A stretch of DNA of 27,870 bases from Actinomycetes bacterium (lineage in GTDB: Bacteria; Actinomycetota; Acidimicrobiia; Acidimicrobiales; Palsa-688): positions 1 to 27,870 of the forward strand of contig JAKBBA010000044.1 of NCBI GenBank assembly GCA_021808665.1. Reading direction: 5' to 3'. Made by a program: the position numbers and the translations under genes. Positions 8,859 to 15,913 of the stretch are shown piece after piece (the stretch's first letter is position 1; each line of letters starts with the position of its first letter). The notes below the pieces were generated by a model. It did not search any database. It worked only from the letters and a program-made list of their open reading frames with translations, and was not told where the DNA came from.

Positions 8859-8864
8859 ATGGTA
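8859..8864 (-). promoter_or_regulatory. Putative -10 box (TACCAT) of ftsH, leaderless spacing
   Basis: On the minus strand TACCAT is followed by GGTGAC (6 nt) and then the ftsH ATG at 8852. This places the transcription start at or beside the start codon. The GGTGA could alternatively act as a very close ribosome-binding site. No -35 box is recognisable. The motif lies in the 59-bp gap shared with the divergent DUF3499 promoter. Confidence 0.4.
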
Positions 8865-8899
8865 GGTCGGGCTACCCAGTTTATGCGGCCTAGTGGAGA

Positions 8900-8905
8900 T
8901 AAACT
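8900..8905 (+). promoter_or_regulatory. Putative -10 box (TAAACT) of the DUF3499 gene, leaderless spacing
   Basis: TAAACT ends 6 nt before the GTG at 8912. A GGAGAT just upstream (8895-8900) could be a ribosome-binding site if transcription starts earlier, so leaderless and leadered readings compete. No -35 box is recognisable. Confidence 0.4.
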
Positions 8906-8911
8906 TCAGCT

Positions 8912-9154
8912 GTGAAAGACGCTCAGGGCTGTGCCAAGCCGGGCTGTGACGGCGAGCCGGCTGCGTGGCTCACATACGACTATTCCCGGCGGCGTCTGTG
9001 GCTCGACGGAATACCTCACATCGGGGGCGACCAATGGGCACTTTGCTCGAGACACGCAGAGCGCATGAAGGCGCCCGTCGGGTGGGCGAAAGTGGATCGG
9101 ATAGGCCAGCGGGCCGGCGAAGCCGACATGTCGGCGGAGACGGCCGCCTCTTGA
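8912..9154 (+). CDS. DUF3499-family small cysteine-containing protein
   Basis: This 80-aa protein resembles the actinobacterial DUF3499 family: paired cysteines at residues 7 and 12, a short beta region (PAAWLTYDYSRRRLWLDG), then ALCSRHAERMKAPVGW with Cys45 and His48. The Cys/His pattern suggests a small zinc site. Function is unknown. As I recall, DUF3499 genes commonly sit near phosphomannomutase genes in Actinobacteria, as here. The GTG start was chosen because the conserved region begins within a few residues and a -10 box stands 6 nt upstream. Its stop overlaps the TTG start of the next gene (TTGA). Confidence 0.85.
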   Translation: MKDAQGCAKPGCDGEPAAWLTYDYSRRRLWLDGIPHIGGDQWALCSRHAERMKAPVGWAKVDRIGQRAGEADMSAETAAS

Positions 9155-9885
9155 AGCCACCACCGGTTCGCGGTGACCTGGTCAGCTCCCGCGACGGCGT
9201 GTGGTTCGCCTGTGGCGGTTTCGCGGCCGGTGTCATCATTGCGGCTTTGACCACCGCTCTCGCAGAGTTCATCGGGGGCTACAAGTTCGCTTCAACGCTG
9301 CCGGTGCCTCTCGGGGTGAGCGCAGCGGACCTCGTCGGCTTATGGGCGGGTCTGGTAGGCGCCGCCGTCGCTTACAGCCGCTCGAAGGGAACCGGTCATG
9401 TTGCATCCGACTACGGGCTAGCGACGCTTCGATGGTGGGACCTCCCAGCAGGAGTGGCAATCGGACTGGCCTGCCAGTACGGTCTCGTCCCCGTCGTCTA
9501 CTACCCGCTTGAAGCGATCGACCGGCACCTCGCTCGCCAACTGTCGGCTCCGGCGCGGACCTACACGGGAGCCGTCCACTCGTTTGGGGGAGTCGCAGTT
9601 TTGCTTCTGCTGCTCGCCGTGGCCGGCCCAATCGTCGAGGAGTTGTTCTTCAGGGGGCTCCTTCTCCGCTCTTTGGGCGCGTGGTTTCCGACCCCGATTG
9701 CCATATCTGTGAGTGCAGTACTTTTCGGGCTTGCGCATTTCGAGGCCGTTCAGTTTGTCGGTCTAGCTGCGTTCGGGGTGGTGCTCGGGGTTCTTGCCTG
9801 GACGACTAAGCGACTCGCCCCGTCGATCTCAGCCCATGCGAGCTTCAATGCTGCAGCGGTCCTGGCAGTAGTACATGCACGATGA
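9151..9885 (+). CDS. CPBP-family intramembrane metalloprotease
   Basis: This 244-aa polytopic membrane protein carries the three CPBP (Rce1/Abi) motifs: EELFFRG with Glu163, Glu164 and Arg168; FGLAH with His196; and HASFN with His229 and Asn233. About six to seven hydrophobic helices are visible. CPBP proteases cleave substrates inside the membrane and in bacteria are linked to peptide processing, stress signalling and immunity, but no substrate can be named here. The proposed TTG start overlaps the DUF3499 stop by TTGA, with GGCGGAGA about 11 nt upstream, which suggests translational coupling. The reading frame is open further upstream inside DUF3499, but that part does not look coding. GTG at about 9200 is an alternative start. 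Confidence 0.88.
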   Translation: MKPPPVRGDLVSSRDGVWFACGGFAAGVIIAALTTALAEFIGGYKFASTLPVPLGVSAADLVGLWAGLVGAAVAYSRSKGTGHVASDYGLATLRWWDLPAGVAIGLACQYGLVPVVYYPLEAIDRHLARQLSAPARTYTGAVHSFGGVAVLLLLLAVAGPIVEELFFRGLLLRSLGAWFPTPIAISVSAVLFGLAHFEAVQFVGLAAFGVVLGVLAWTTKRLAPSISAHASFNAAAVLAVVHAR

Positions 9886-9966
9886 CAGCAGCGGTGCGAC
9901 GACCTGTGAACGCGTCAAGTGGCGTCGCCGGAGAGGTTAAGAGAATCCTAAAGATGCTTCAAGGCT

Positions 9967-10152
9967 GTGTCGAGAACTTCTACTGTGAAGTGCCCGGCGT
10001 GTCGAACCAAGAACCTCGTGGTGATCGACATCCAGATCAAAGGGGAGCCAGTGACGATGCTGAGCTGCTCCAACTGCGACCGCCGCTGGTGGCAGGGCTT
10101 AGAGGGCGCCCTCACTCTCGGCACGGTGCTAGGTATCGCTTCAGACGCCTGA
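9967..10152 (+). CDS. Small zinc-ribbon protein of unknown function
   Basis: This 61-aa protein has two CxxC knuckles, KCPACRTKN (Cys9, Cys12) and SCSNCDRRWW (Cys34, Cys37), the classic spacing of a zinc ribbon. A hydrophobic tail EGALTLGTVLGIASDA follows. It may bind nucleic acid or a protein partner; nothing fixes the role. Start choice is uncertain: GTG at 9967, or GTG at 9985 directly before the first knuckle. It lies in a small intergenic setting between the CPBP protease gene and the membrane-phosphomannomutase fusion. The 108-aa frame overlapping it has no recognisable domain and was not called. Confidence 0.65.
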   Translation: MSRTSTVKCPACRTKNLVVIDIQIKGEPVTMLSCSNCDRRWWQGLEGALTLGTVLGIASDA

Positions 10153-10175
10153 CCGAAGTCGAGTCTGGACCCTGC

Positions 10176-10196
10176 GCGTCGACTGCCAGGCGACGC
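10176..10196. other. Short inverted repeat before the fusion gene
   Basis: GCGTCG and CGACGC form a perfect 6-bp stem with a 9-nt loop, 8 nt before the ATG at 10205. It could be a weak terminator for the zinc-ribbon gene, an operator, or a hairpin masking the start. No T-run follows, so a factor-independent terminator is unlikely. Confidence 0.3.
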
Positions 10197-10204
10197 AAAC
10201 GTCG

Positions 10205-13200
10205 ATGACTGCGACTGAAACCCGTGATGGTGCGCAAAGCGCCACGTCGTATCGCGACTACGAGGCCGCCATGTGGCCACCGGACTCGGCGCAACCGAAA
10301 CTCGACAGGTTGAGGGAGAGGTTCAACCCGCAGGCGGTCATCACCTTCCTGGTGGTCGCATCGATTGTCGTGTTCGTCACCAAAGAGCTGCAGCCGTCGC
10401 AGCTTTTGGCGAACACGACGCCCACCGGGGGCGACATGGGGGCACATGTGTGGCTTCCCGCTTTTGTCAAGCGGGCGCTGTTTCCTCATCTGCAGCTCAA
10501 CGGGTGGGCGCCCGACTGGTACGACGGGTTTCCGGCCCTCACCTTCTTCTTCCCGTTGCCGATATGGGCGATCGCTCTCGCGTCCTACGTAATCCCCTAC
10601 AACATCGCGTTCAAGCTGATCACCGTCGCTGGGCTCGTAACGCTCCCGATCGCCGCATGGGCGATGGGTCGGCTCGCAAAGGCACCGTTCCCGATCCCTG
10701 CGGCCCTTGCGGCCGCGACAATGCCGTTCCTCTTCACCCGGCAGTTCACCATTTACGGCGGCAACATAGCTTCGACGATGGCGGGCGAGTTCTCCTTCTC
10801 CATCTCGTTGTCGTTCGCGATTCTGTTCTTGGGGCTCGTAGCGCGCGGATTGGACAACGGGAAGCATCGTGCCTCGGCGGCCGTCGTGCTCGCGTGTTGC
10901 GGACTGTGCCACGTACTTCCCTTGATATTCGCGTCTCTGGGCGCTGTCGTTTTGGTCGGGATGAGCCTCCTTTCAACCCGCGACTGGGGACGTTTGCGCT
11001 GGGCTTTACCCACGGGAGTCGTAGCCGGCCTGCTCCTCGCGTTCTGGGCACTTCCGTTCTACTGGGACCTTCCGTACGCAACGAACATGGGCTACCAGAA
11101 CCTGACGAACTACGTCGGGTCGCTGTTTCCGGCTAAAGACATTTGGCTGATCTTCCTAGCGTCGATGGGATTCGTGTTGTCGTGTTTTCGAATGCGCCGG
11201 CTCGGAGTTTTTTGGGGCATCATGGCGATCTTTTCGGCACTTGTATTCCGGTACTCGCCACAGAACCGCCTTTGGAACGCCCGTGCGCTCCCGTTCTGGT
11301 TCCTTTGCCTTTACATTCTCGCTGGGTTGGCGCTCGCCGAAGGTGGAATGTTGCTCGTCGAGTGGGCAAGGAGGCGCCGGGAAGCCTCAGCGGATGCAAT
11401 CGCGAAGGTAGGCGCCAACGCCGCCGACGGCGGATCCCAGTACTCAGCTCCTACCTCGAGGCGAGAGACGAAACGCCAGTCGAGTTTCGGAGCGGTGGCG
11501 GTCGCGATTGTCGTCACCTTGGCTTCGTTCGGATGGGTGCTCTACCCCCTGCATGACCTGCCGTTCGGCCATACGACGTCGAGTGGGGCTTATGACTGGC
11601 TCGGCATAACCAGCAGTGATAGTTCCTTCGTGCCCGATTGGGTGTACTGGAATTACTCGGGTTACCAGAACGCAGGGAAGTCACGGCGCAACGAGTATTT
11701 CGCTCTGATCGCCGAGATGTCCAAGATTGGCAAGAAGTACGGCTGCGGGCAGGCCATGTGGCAATACGAGCCCGAGTTGAACGACATGGGCACGCCGGAC
11801 GCCCTGATGCTGCTTCCCTACTGGACGAATGGTTGCATCGGCTCCGAAGAGGGGCTGTACTACGAGTCGTCGGCTACAACGCCCTACCACTTCCTCAACG
11901 CCGCGGAACTTTCCGTCACTCCGGCAAACCCTGTGCGGGGACTCAATTATCCGTCGTCGCCGGATGTGACCATCGGCATAGACCACCTGATCATGAACGG
12001 TGACCGCTACTTCATGGCGGAGACGCCCACCATCGAAGCGGCCGCCAACGCGGATCCGAAGCTGAAGCGCATCGCGACGGTCGGTCCGTACCCCGTCACG
12101 TACACGACCGGGTCGACGTCGACGGTGAAACAGCGAACGTGGGATATCTACAAGATCCTCGGTTCGTCGTTGGTCACGCCCCTCGCAAATCAGCCTGTAG
12201 TGATGACCGGCGTCGCGACGCGAAATCCGGCTGTCTGGTTGCAGGCGTCGGAGTCGTGGTACCTGGACCCGGCCCGTTGGAACGTCTATGAGACAGCCAG
12301 CGGCCCGTCGAGCTGGGTCCGGGTGAGCCCGACGCAGACGACCGTGCCGGCCAAGCCGCTGCCCGCCGTCAGCGTGACGGGAATTGTCCGCCACACCCAG
12401 TCCATATCCTTCAACGTGAACCGGACCGGGGTACCGGTGCTCGTCCACGAGTCCTATTTTCCGAACTGGCACGTCTCGGGCGCCAAGGGTGTCTATCGGG
12501 TAACGCCCAATCTCATGGTCGTGATACCTACCGCGGCGCACGTGACGCTCACGTATGGCAAGACGCCCGTTGACTGGATAGGGGAGATAGCTACCCTGAT
12601 CGGACTGGTCGGCCTGATTGCCATGTGGCGGCTGGGACCTGTGCGCTATCGAGCTCGCAGGCGACGGACCGGGGGAACTGATGCCTCTGTGGGTAGCGAA
12701 GAGAACTCCGGTTTGCCTGCTACGCCTGAGCCGCCCGCCACATCTGCCACGCCGGACGCCTCGCAAGCCCCGGTCGATGCGAACGAAGGTGACGCCGGAG
12801 GCGCCAGTGCGGAGCAAAGTGATGCCGTACAGATCGATGCGCCAGGAAGGCCGCCGAGCGGCCGGCCGCCAGCTAAAGTCACTGCCAGCATGACTGACCT
12901 GGGACAATCTGCGCTAGACGCCATATTCAAGGCGTATGACATCAGGGGAGTTTTCCCCGAACAGATCAATGTCGAGCTTGCGGAAGCCGTCGGGACTGCG
13001 TTCGCCCATTTTGCGTCCGCGTCGAGAATCGTGGTCGGTAGGGACATGAGGCCGTCGGGACCTGAGATGGTTACCGCGTTCAGCCGGGGTGTTACAGCCG
13101 CCGGAGTTGACGTGGTCGACATCGGGCTTTGCTCGACCGACGAGATGTATTTCGCATCGGGCCTCATGGACGCTCCGGGGGCAATGTTTACCGCGTCGCA

Positions 13201-14359
13201 CAACCCTGCCCGCTACAACGGCATCAAGCTCTGCAGGGCCGGTGCGCGCCCCATCGGCGTCGAAACCGGGCTCTCGGACATCAAGGCGGAAGTCGCATCG
13301 ATCATGTCGGGCGCGACCGCGGGCGCGACCGTGGGCTCGGACGCCGTCGCCGAGAAGCCGGCGTCGCCGAGCGATGCGGAAGGTCGGGTGCTCTACGGCG
13401 ACGTCCTCGGCGAGTACGCCAACAAGGTCCGCTCGTTCGTCGACCGTGACAGCCTTCGACCGCTCAAAGTCGTAGCTGACACGGCGAACGGAATGGGCGG
13501 CCTCGTGGTCCCGGCCGTCTTTGAAGGTCTCCCGATGCGTCTCGACATGATGTATGCGGAGCTGGACGGCAACTTTCCCAACCACCCCGCGGATCCGATC
13601 CAAGCCGCCAACCTCGTCGATCTACAAGCTCGAATCCGAGCGTCGGGCGCAGACGTCGGTCTGGCCTTCGACGGCGACGCCGACCGGTGCTTCCTCGTCG
13701 ACGATCAGGGCGTACCCCTGTCGGGATCGACGACGACCGCCCTTGTGGCCGCAGCGATGCTCGAGAAGTACCCCGGCTCCACGATCCTGCACAACCTGAT
13801 CTGCTCGAAGGCAGTGCCCGAGATAGTCGCCGAGCGCGGTGGTACGCCGATCAAGACGCGGGTCGGTCACTCCTACATCAAGGCTGTCATGGCGGACACG
13901 AACGCGTTGTTCGGTGGTGAGCACTCCGGCCACTACTACTTCAGGGACAACTACCGGGCGGACTCGGGCTGTATCGCTGCCTTGGTAGTCCTCGAAGTGC
14001 TCAGCAAGACCGACCGTCCGCTGTCGGATCTACGGCGTGACTTCGAGCGCTACGCCGATTCGGGCGAGATCAACACAGAGGTCGCCGACCCATTGGCGGT
14101 CATCGACGCTGTGGCGGCACGGTACTCGGCTCTACCCCAGGACCGCCTGGACGGCCTTACCGTCGAGGCGGACGGATGGTGGATGAACATTCGCCCGTCC
14201 AACACCGAACCTCTGCTGCGTCTCAACCTCGAGGCTGCGGACCGCGAAACCTGCGACGCGCGGACCGCCGAGGTGCTCGCCCTGATAGGGGAACTGTCAG
14301 GAAGCACTGGCGGGCAAGAGCACGGATCCGCAAACGAACAAGGAGATCAGCGGTCGTGA
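10205..14359 (+). CDS. manB: Multi-spanning membrane protein (PTPS-related/GT-C-like) fused to phosphomannomutase/phosphoglucomutase
   Basis: This is one open frame of 1384 codons. Residues about 40-430 hold around ten hydrophobic helices, including GGDMGAHVWLPAFVKRA, similar to the membrane '6-pyruvoyl-tetrahydropterin synthase-related' family. Residues about 450-820 look extracytoplasmic. A final helix near 800-820 ends in RYRARRRR, so what follows should be cytosolic. After a Pro/Ala/Asp-rich linker, residues 896-1384 form a complete phosphohexomutase: phosphoserine loop TASHNP (Ser998), metal loop DGDADR (1156-1161), sugar loop GEHSGH (1238-1243) and phosphate loop RPSNTEP (1330-1336). 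That part interconverts mannose-6-P and mannose-1-P (or the glucose forms). An internal ATG at 12890 (residue 896), with TAAAGT 10 nt before it, could give a free enzyme. ATG 10271 is an alternative start with GAGG upstream. The stop overlaps the Trm112-like start (GTGA). Confidence 0.85.
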   Translation: MTATETRDGAQSATSYRDYEAAMWPPDSAQPKLDRLRERFNPQAVITFLVVASIVVFVTKELQPSQLLANTTPTGGDMGAHVWLPAFVKRALFPHLQLNGWAPDWYDGFPALTFFFPLPIWAIALASYVIPYNIAFKLITVAGLVTLPIAAWAMGRLAKAPFPIPAALAAATMPFLFTRQFTIYGGNIASTMAGEFSFSISLSFAILFLGLVARGLDNGKHRASAAVVLACCGLCHVLPLIFASLGAVVLVGMSLLSTRDWGRLRWALPTGVVAGLLLAFWALPFYWDLPYATNMGYQNLTNYVGSLFPAKDIWLIFLASMGFVLSCFRMRRLGVFWGIMAIFSALVFRYSPQNRLWNARALPFWFLCLYILAGLALAEGGMLLVEWARRRREASADAIAKVGANAADGGSQYSAPTSRRETKRQSSFGAVAVAIVVTLASFGWVLYPLHDLPFGHTTSSGAYDWLGITSSDSSFVPDWVYWNYSGYQNAGKSRRNEYFALIAEMSKIGKKYGCGQAMWQYEPELNDMGTPDALMLLPYWTNGCIGSEEGLYYESSATTPYHFLNAAELSVTPANPVRGLNYPSSPDVTIGIDHLIMNGDRYFMAETPTIEAAANADPKLKRIATVGPYPVTYTTGSTSTVKQRTWDIYKILGSSLVTPLANQPVVMTGVATRNPAVWLQASESWYLDPARWNVYETASGPSSWVRVSPTQTTVPAKPLPAVSVTGIVRHTQSISFNVNRTGVPVLVHESYFPNWHVSGAKGVYRVTPNLMVVIPTAAHVTLTYGKTPVDWIGEIATLIGLVGLIAMWRLGPVRYRARRRRTGGTDASVGSEENSGLPATPEPPATSATPDASQAPVDANEGDAGGASAEQSDAVQIDAPGRPPSGRPPAKVTASMTDLGQSALDAIFKAYDIRGVFPEQINVELAEAVGTAFAHFASASRIVVGRDMRPSGPEMVTAFSRGVTAAGVDVVDIGLCSTDEMYFASGLMDAPGAMFTASHNPARYNGIKLCRAGARPIGVETGLSDIKAEVASIMSGATAGATVGSDAVAEKPASPSDAEGRVLYGDVLGEYANKVRSFVDRDSLRPLKVVADTANGMGGLVVPAVFEGLPMRLDMMYAELDGNFPNHPADPIQAANLVDLQARIRASGADVGLAFDGDADRCFLVDDQGVPLSGSTTTALVAAAMLEKYPGSTILHNLICSKAVPEIVAERGGTPIKTRVGHSYIKAVMADTNALFGGEHSGHYYFRDNYRADSGCIAALVVLEVLSKTDRPLSDLRRDFERYADSGEINTEVADPLAVIDAVAARYSALPQDRLDGLTVEADGWWMNIRPSNTEPLLRLNLEAADRETCDARTAEVLALIGELSGSTGGQEHGSANEQGDQRS
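12874..12879 (+). promoter_or_regulatory. Possible internal -10 box (TAAAGT) before the phosphomannomutase part
   Basis: TAAAGT ends 10 nt before the in-frame ATG at 12890, which begins the conserved phosphohexomutase domain. A transcript from here would have a leader of a few bases and make the soluble enzyme alone. The motif is short and no -35 box is seen. Confidence 0.25.
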
Positions 14360-14598
14360 CTTTGAACCCGAGACTGCTGGAAATACTCGCCTGTCCAAAG
14401 GACAAGGGCCCGCTTCTCTACTTCGCGGACGAGGAGTGCCTCTACAACCCGCGACTCAGGATGCGTTACCGGATCACCGAGGGCATCCCCGTGATGCTGA
14501 TCGACGACGCTGACGTGCTCGACGAAACCGAGGCATCCCGTATGGAGGCGAAAGCTACCGCAGATGGCGTGGCGCTCAACTGGGAGGAGACCAGGTGA
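14356..14598 (+). CDS. Trm112-like (UPF0434-type) small protein
   Basis: This 80-aa protein starts with NPRLLEILACPKDKGPLLYF and continues with RITEGIPVMLIDDADVLDE, the signature of bacterial Trm112-like proteins. In the zinc-binding forms there are four cysteines; here the second position of the first pair is Asp (CPKD) and only one later cysteine remains, so the zinc site is probably lost. The related protein Trm112 activates methyltransferases in eukaryotes and archaea; the bacterial role is unclear. The GTG start overlaps the upstream stop (GTGA) and has AGGAGAT about 9 nt before it. Its own stop overlaps the next start in the same way, so it is translated as a link between the mutase and the isomerase. 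Confidence 0.85.
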   Translation: MTLNPRLLEILACPKDKGPLLYFADEECLYNPRLRMRYRITEGIPVMLIDDADVLDETEASRMEAKATADGVALNWEETR

Positions 14599-15647
14599 GC
14601 TTGGTCGGCGACATGGTGGACTCGGTGGGAATGTTCCGGCTGGCGTCCACATTTCCAGAGCAAGTGGCCGACGCTGCTTCGGCGGCCCAGGAGGCTGTGG
14701 CCGAAGTGGAGCCCTTCGATGCCGCTACCGTGGTCGTCGCCGGAATGGGGGGGAGCGGTATCACCGGAGACCTCGTGGTGGCCGCCACGTCACCGCTCAT
14801 GTCGGTCCCGGTAGTGGTCTGCAAGTCCTACGAGTGCCCGGCGTTCGTTGCGCCCGACACTTTGGTGTTTGCGATTTCGGCGTCGGGGAACACCGAGGAA
14901 ACTGTCCAAGTGGCGACCGACGCCTTAGATGCCGGGGCGAGGGTTGTCTTCGTGACCGGCGGTGGCCATCTTGGAGCCCTTGCGTCGTCCTCGGGGTCGA
15001 CGTTGCTGTCAGTGCCTACCGAGATCCCGCAGCCCCGTGCCGCGCTCGGGGCGATGCTCGCCCCGGTGCTCGTCACGCTCGAGCACCTCGGGTTGTATCG
15101 CGGTGGCGGGTCATGGATCGAGCTGGCTGTCGATCAGCTAGGCAGGCGCCGTGACGACATCGAGTCGGCCGGGGATTCAAGCCTTCCGGCGGCGGTCGCC
15201 AGAAAGATAGGCCGGACGATTCCTCTGATCCACGGCGGCGGGCTGGTCGGCGCTGCGGCGGCGCAGCGTTGGAAGACCCAGGTCAACGAGAACGCGAAGG
15301 CGCCGGCATGGTGGTCGGCACAGCCCGAGCTGTGCCACAACGAAATCTGTGGTTGGGGGCAGAATGGCGACCTCACCCGGCAGGTGGTCACCGCGATTGC
15401 GTTGCGCCACGACGGGGAGCACCCGCAGATAGGACGTCGGATACGACTCGTCGCGGACATCATGCGAGAGGTGGTCGCTGACGTAATCGAGGTGTCGGCG
15501 GAAGGTGAAGGCGATCTCGCCCAGTTGCTCGACTTGATCCTGGTAGGGGACTACATGTCGCTTTGGCTTGCAGCAACCACAGGGGTCGACCCGGGGCCTG
15601 TCCCTATCCTCGGTGAGCTGAAGGAATCCCTGGCGGGCGTCGCCTGA
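14595..15647 (+). CDS. Bifunctional phosphoglucose/phosphomannose isomerase (SIS domain)
   Basis: This 350-aa protein has two SIS domains. VVAGMGGSGITGD (residues 47-59) and ISASGNTEET (94-103) are the phosphosugar-binding loops of the first. The second holds NENAKAPAWW and ELCHNEICGW, which carry conserved residues of the archaeal/actinobacterial PGI/PMI family. It would interconvert fructose-6-P with glucose-6-P and mannose-6-P in the cytosol, feeding mannose-6-P to the mutase encoded two genes upstream. The GTG start overlaps the Trm112-like stop (GTGA) and GGAGGAG lies about 6 nt upstream, so coupling is strong. The length is usual for the family. Some actinobacterial members may lack isomerase activity, so substrate range is not certain. 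Confidence 0.88.
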   Translation: MSLVGDMVDSVGMFRLASTFPEQVADAASAAQEAVAEVEPFDAATVVVAGMGGSGITGDLVVAATSPLMSVPVVVCKSYECPAFVAPDTLVFAISASGNTEETVQVATDALDAGARVVFVTGGGHLGALASSSGSTLLSVPTEIPQPRAALGAMLAPVLVTLEHLGLYRGGGSWIELAVDQLGRRRDDIESAGDSSLPAAVARKIGRTIPLIHGGGLVGAAAAQRWKTQVNENAKAPAWWSAQPELCHNEICGWGQNGDLTRQVVTAIALRHDGEHPQIGRRIRLVADIMREVVADVIEVSAEGEGDLAQLLDLILVGDYMSLWLAATTGVDPGPVPILGELKESLAGVA

Positions 15648-15841
15648 CCGCTCTTGGCGCTAACGTTCGTGTCGGACCTCAGCGGGTCTGTGGTTGAAAG
15701 TCGATGCCAGTCGCAGGCGAAACGACCCACGTAAGACAGGTATGGCACTTCCGGTTGCCTTTTTCATTATCGGCGATCTTGGCAGCGGTGTACCTGTCGA
15801 TCATGGTGCGATTTAGATGTAAGTCCCGTGCCTCGTCAGGG

Positions 15842-15907
15842 GCCGCTGGGGTCCCGGGAGGTTCGGGCGGGTGTGGGGTCAAAGACCAGGTCAGCCGCTG
15901 GGGTCCC
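15842..15907. repeat. Pair of 14-bp perfect direct repeats in the gap between convergent genes
   Basis: GCCGCTGGGGTCCC occurs at 15842-15855 and again at 15894-15907. The second copy lies in the loop and stem of the hairpin that follows the DUF2079 stop. The rest of the 265-bp gap 15648-15912 has a locally AT-richer stretch near 15750-15830 and short open frames on both strands, none with a clear start site or recognisable domain. Confidence 0.6.
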
Positions 15908-15913
15908 TGGTCT
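15883..15913 (-). terminator. Hairpin at the end of the DUF2079 gene, possible terminator
   Basis: On the minus strand AGACCAGG (15913-15906) pairs perfectly with CCTGGTCT (15890-15883) across a 15-nt loop and is followed by TTG. It begins at the first base of the stop codon region, so it could end the DUF2079 transcript. The T-run is short, which lowers confidence in factor-independent termination. Confidence 0.45.

Noticed and set aside
9882..10208. 108-aa frame starting at the CPBP stop (ATGA-type overlap)
   Set aside because: It overlaps the zinc-ribbon gene in another frame, and its sequence is Arg/Pro-rich without domain signature, whereas the zinc-ribbon frame has two clean CxxC knuckles.
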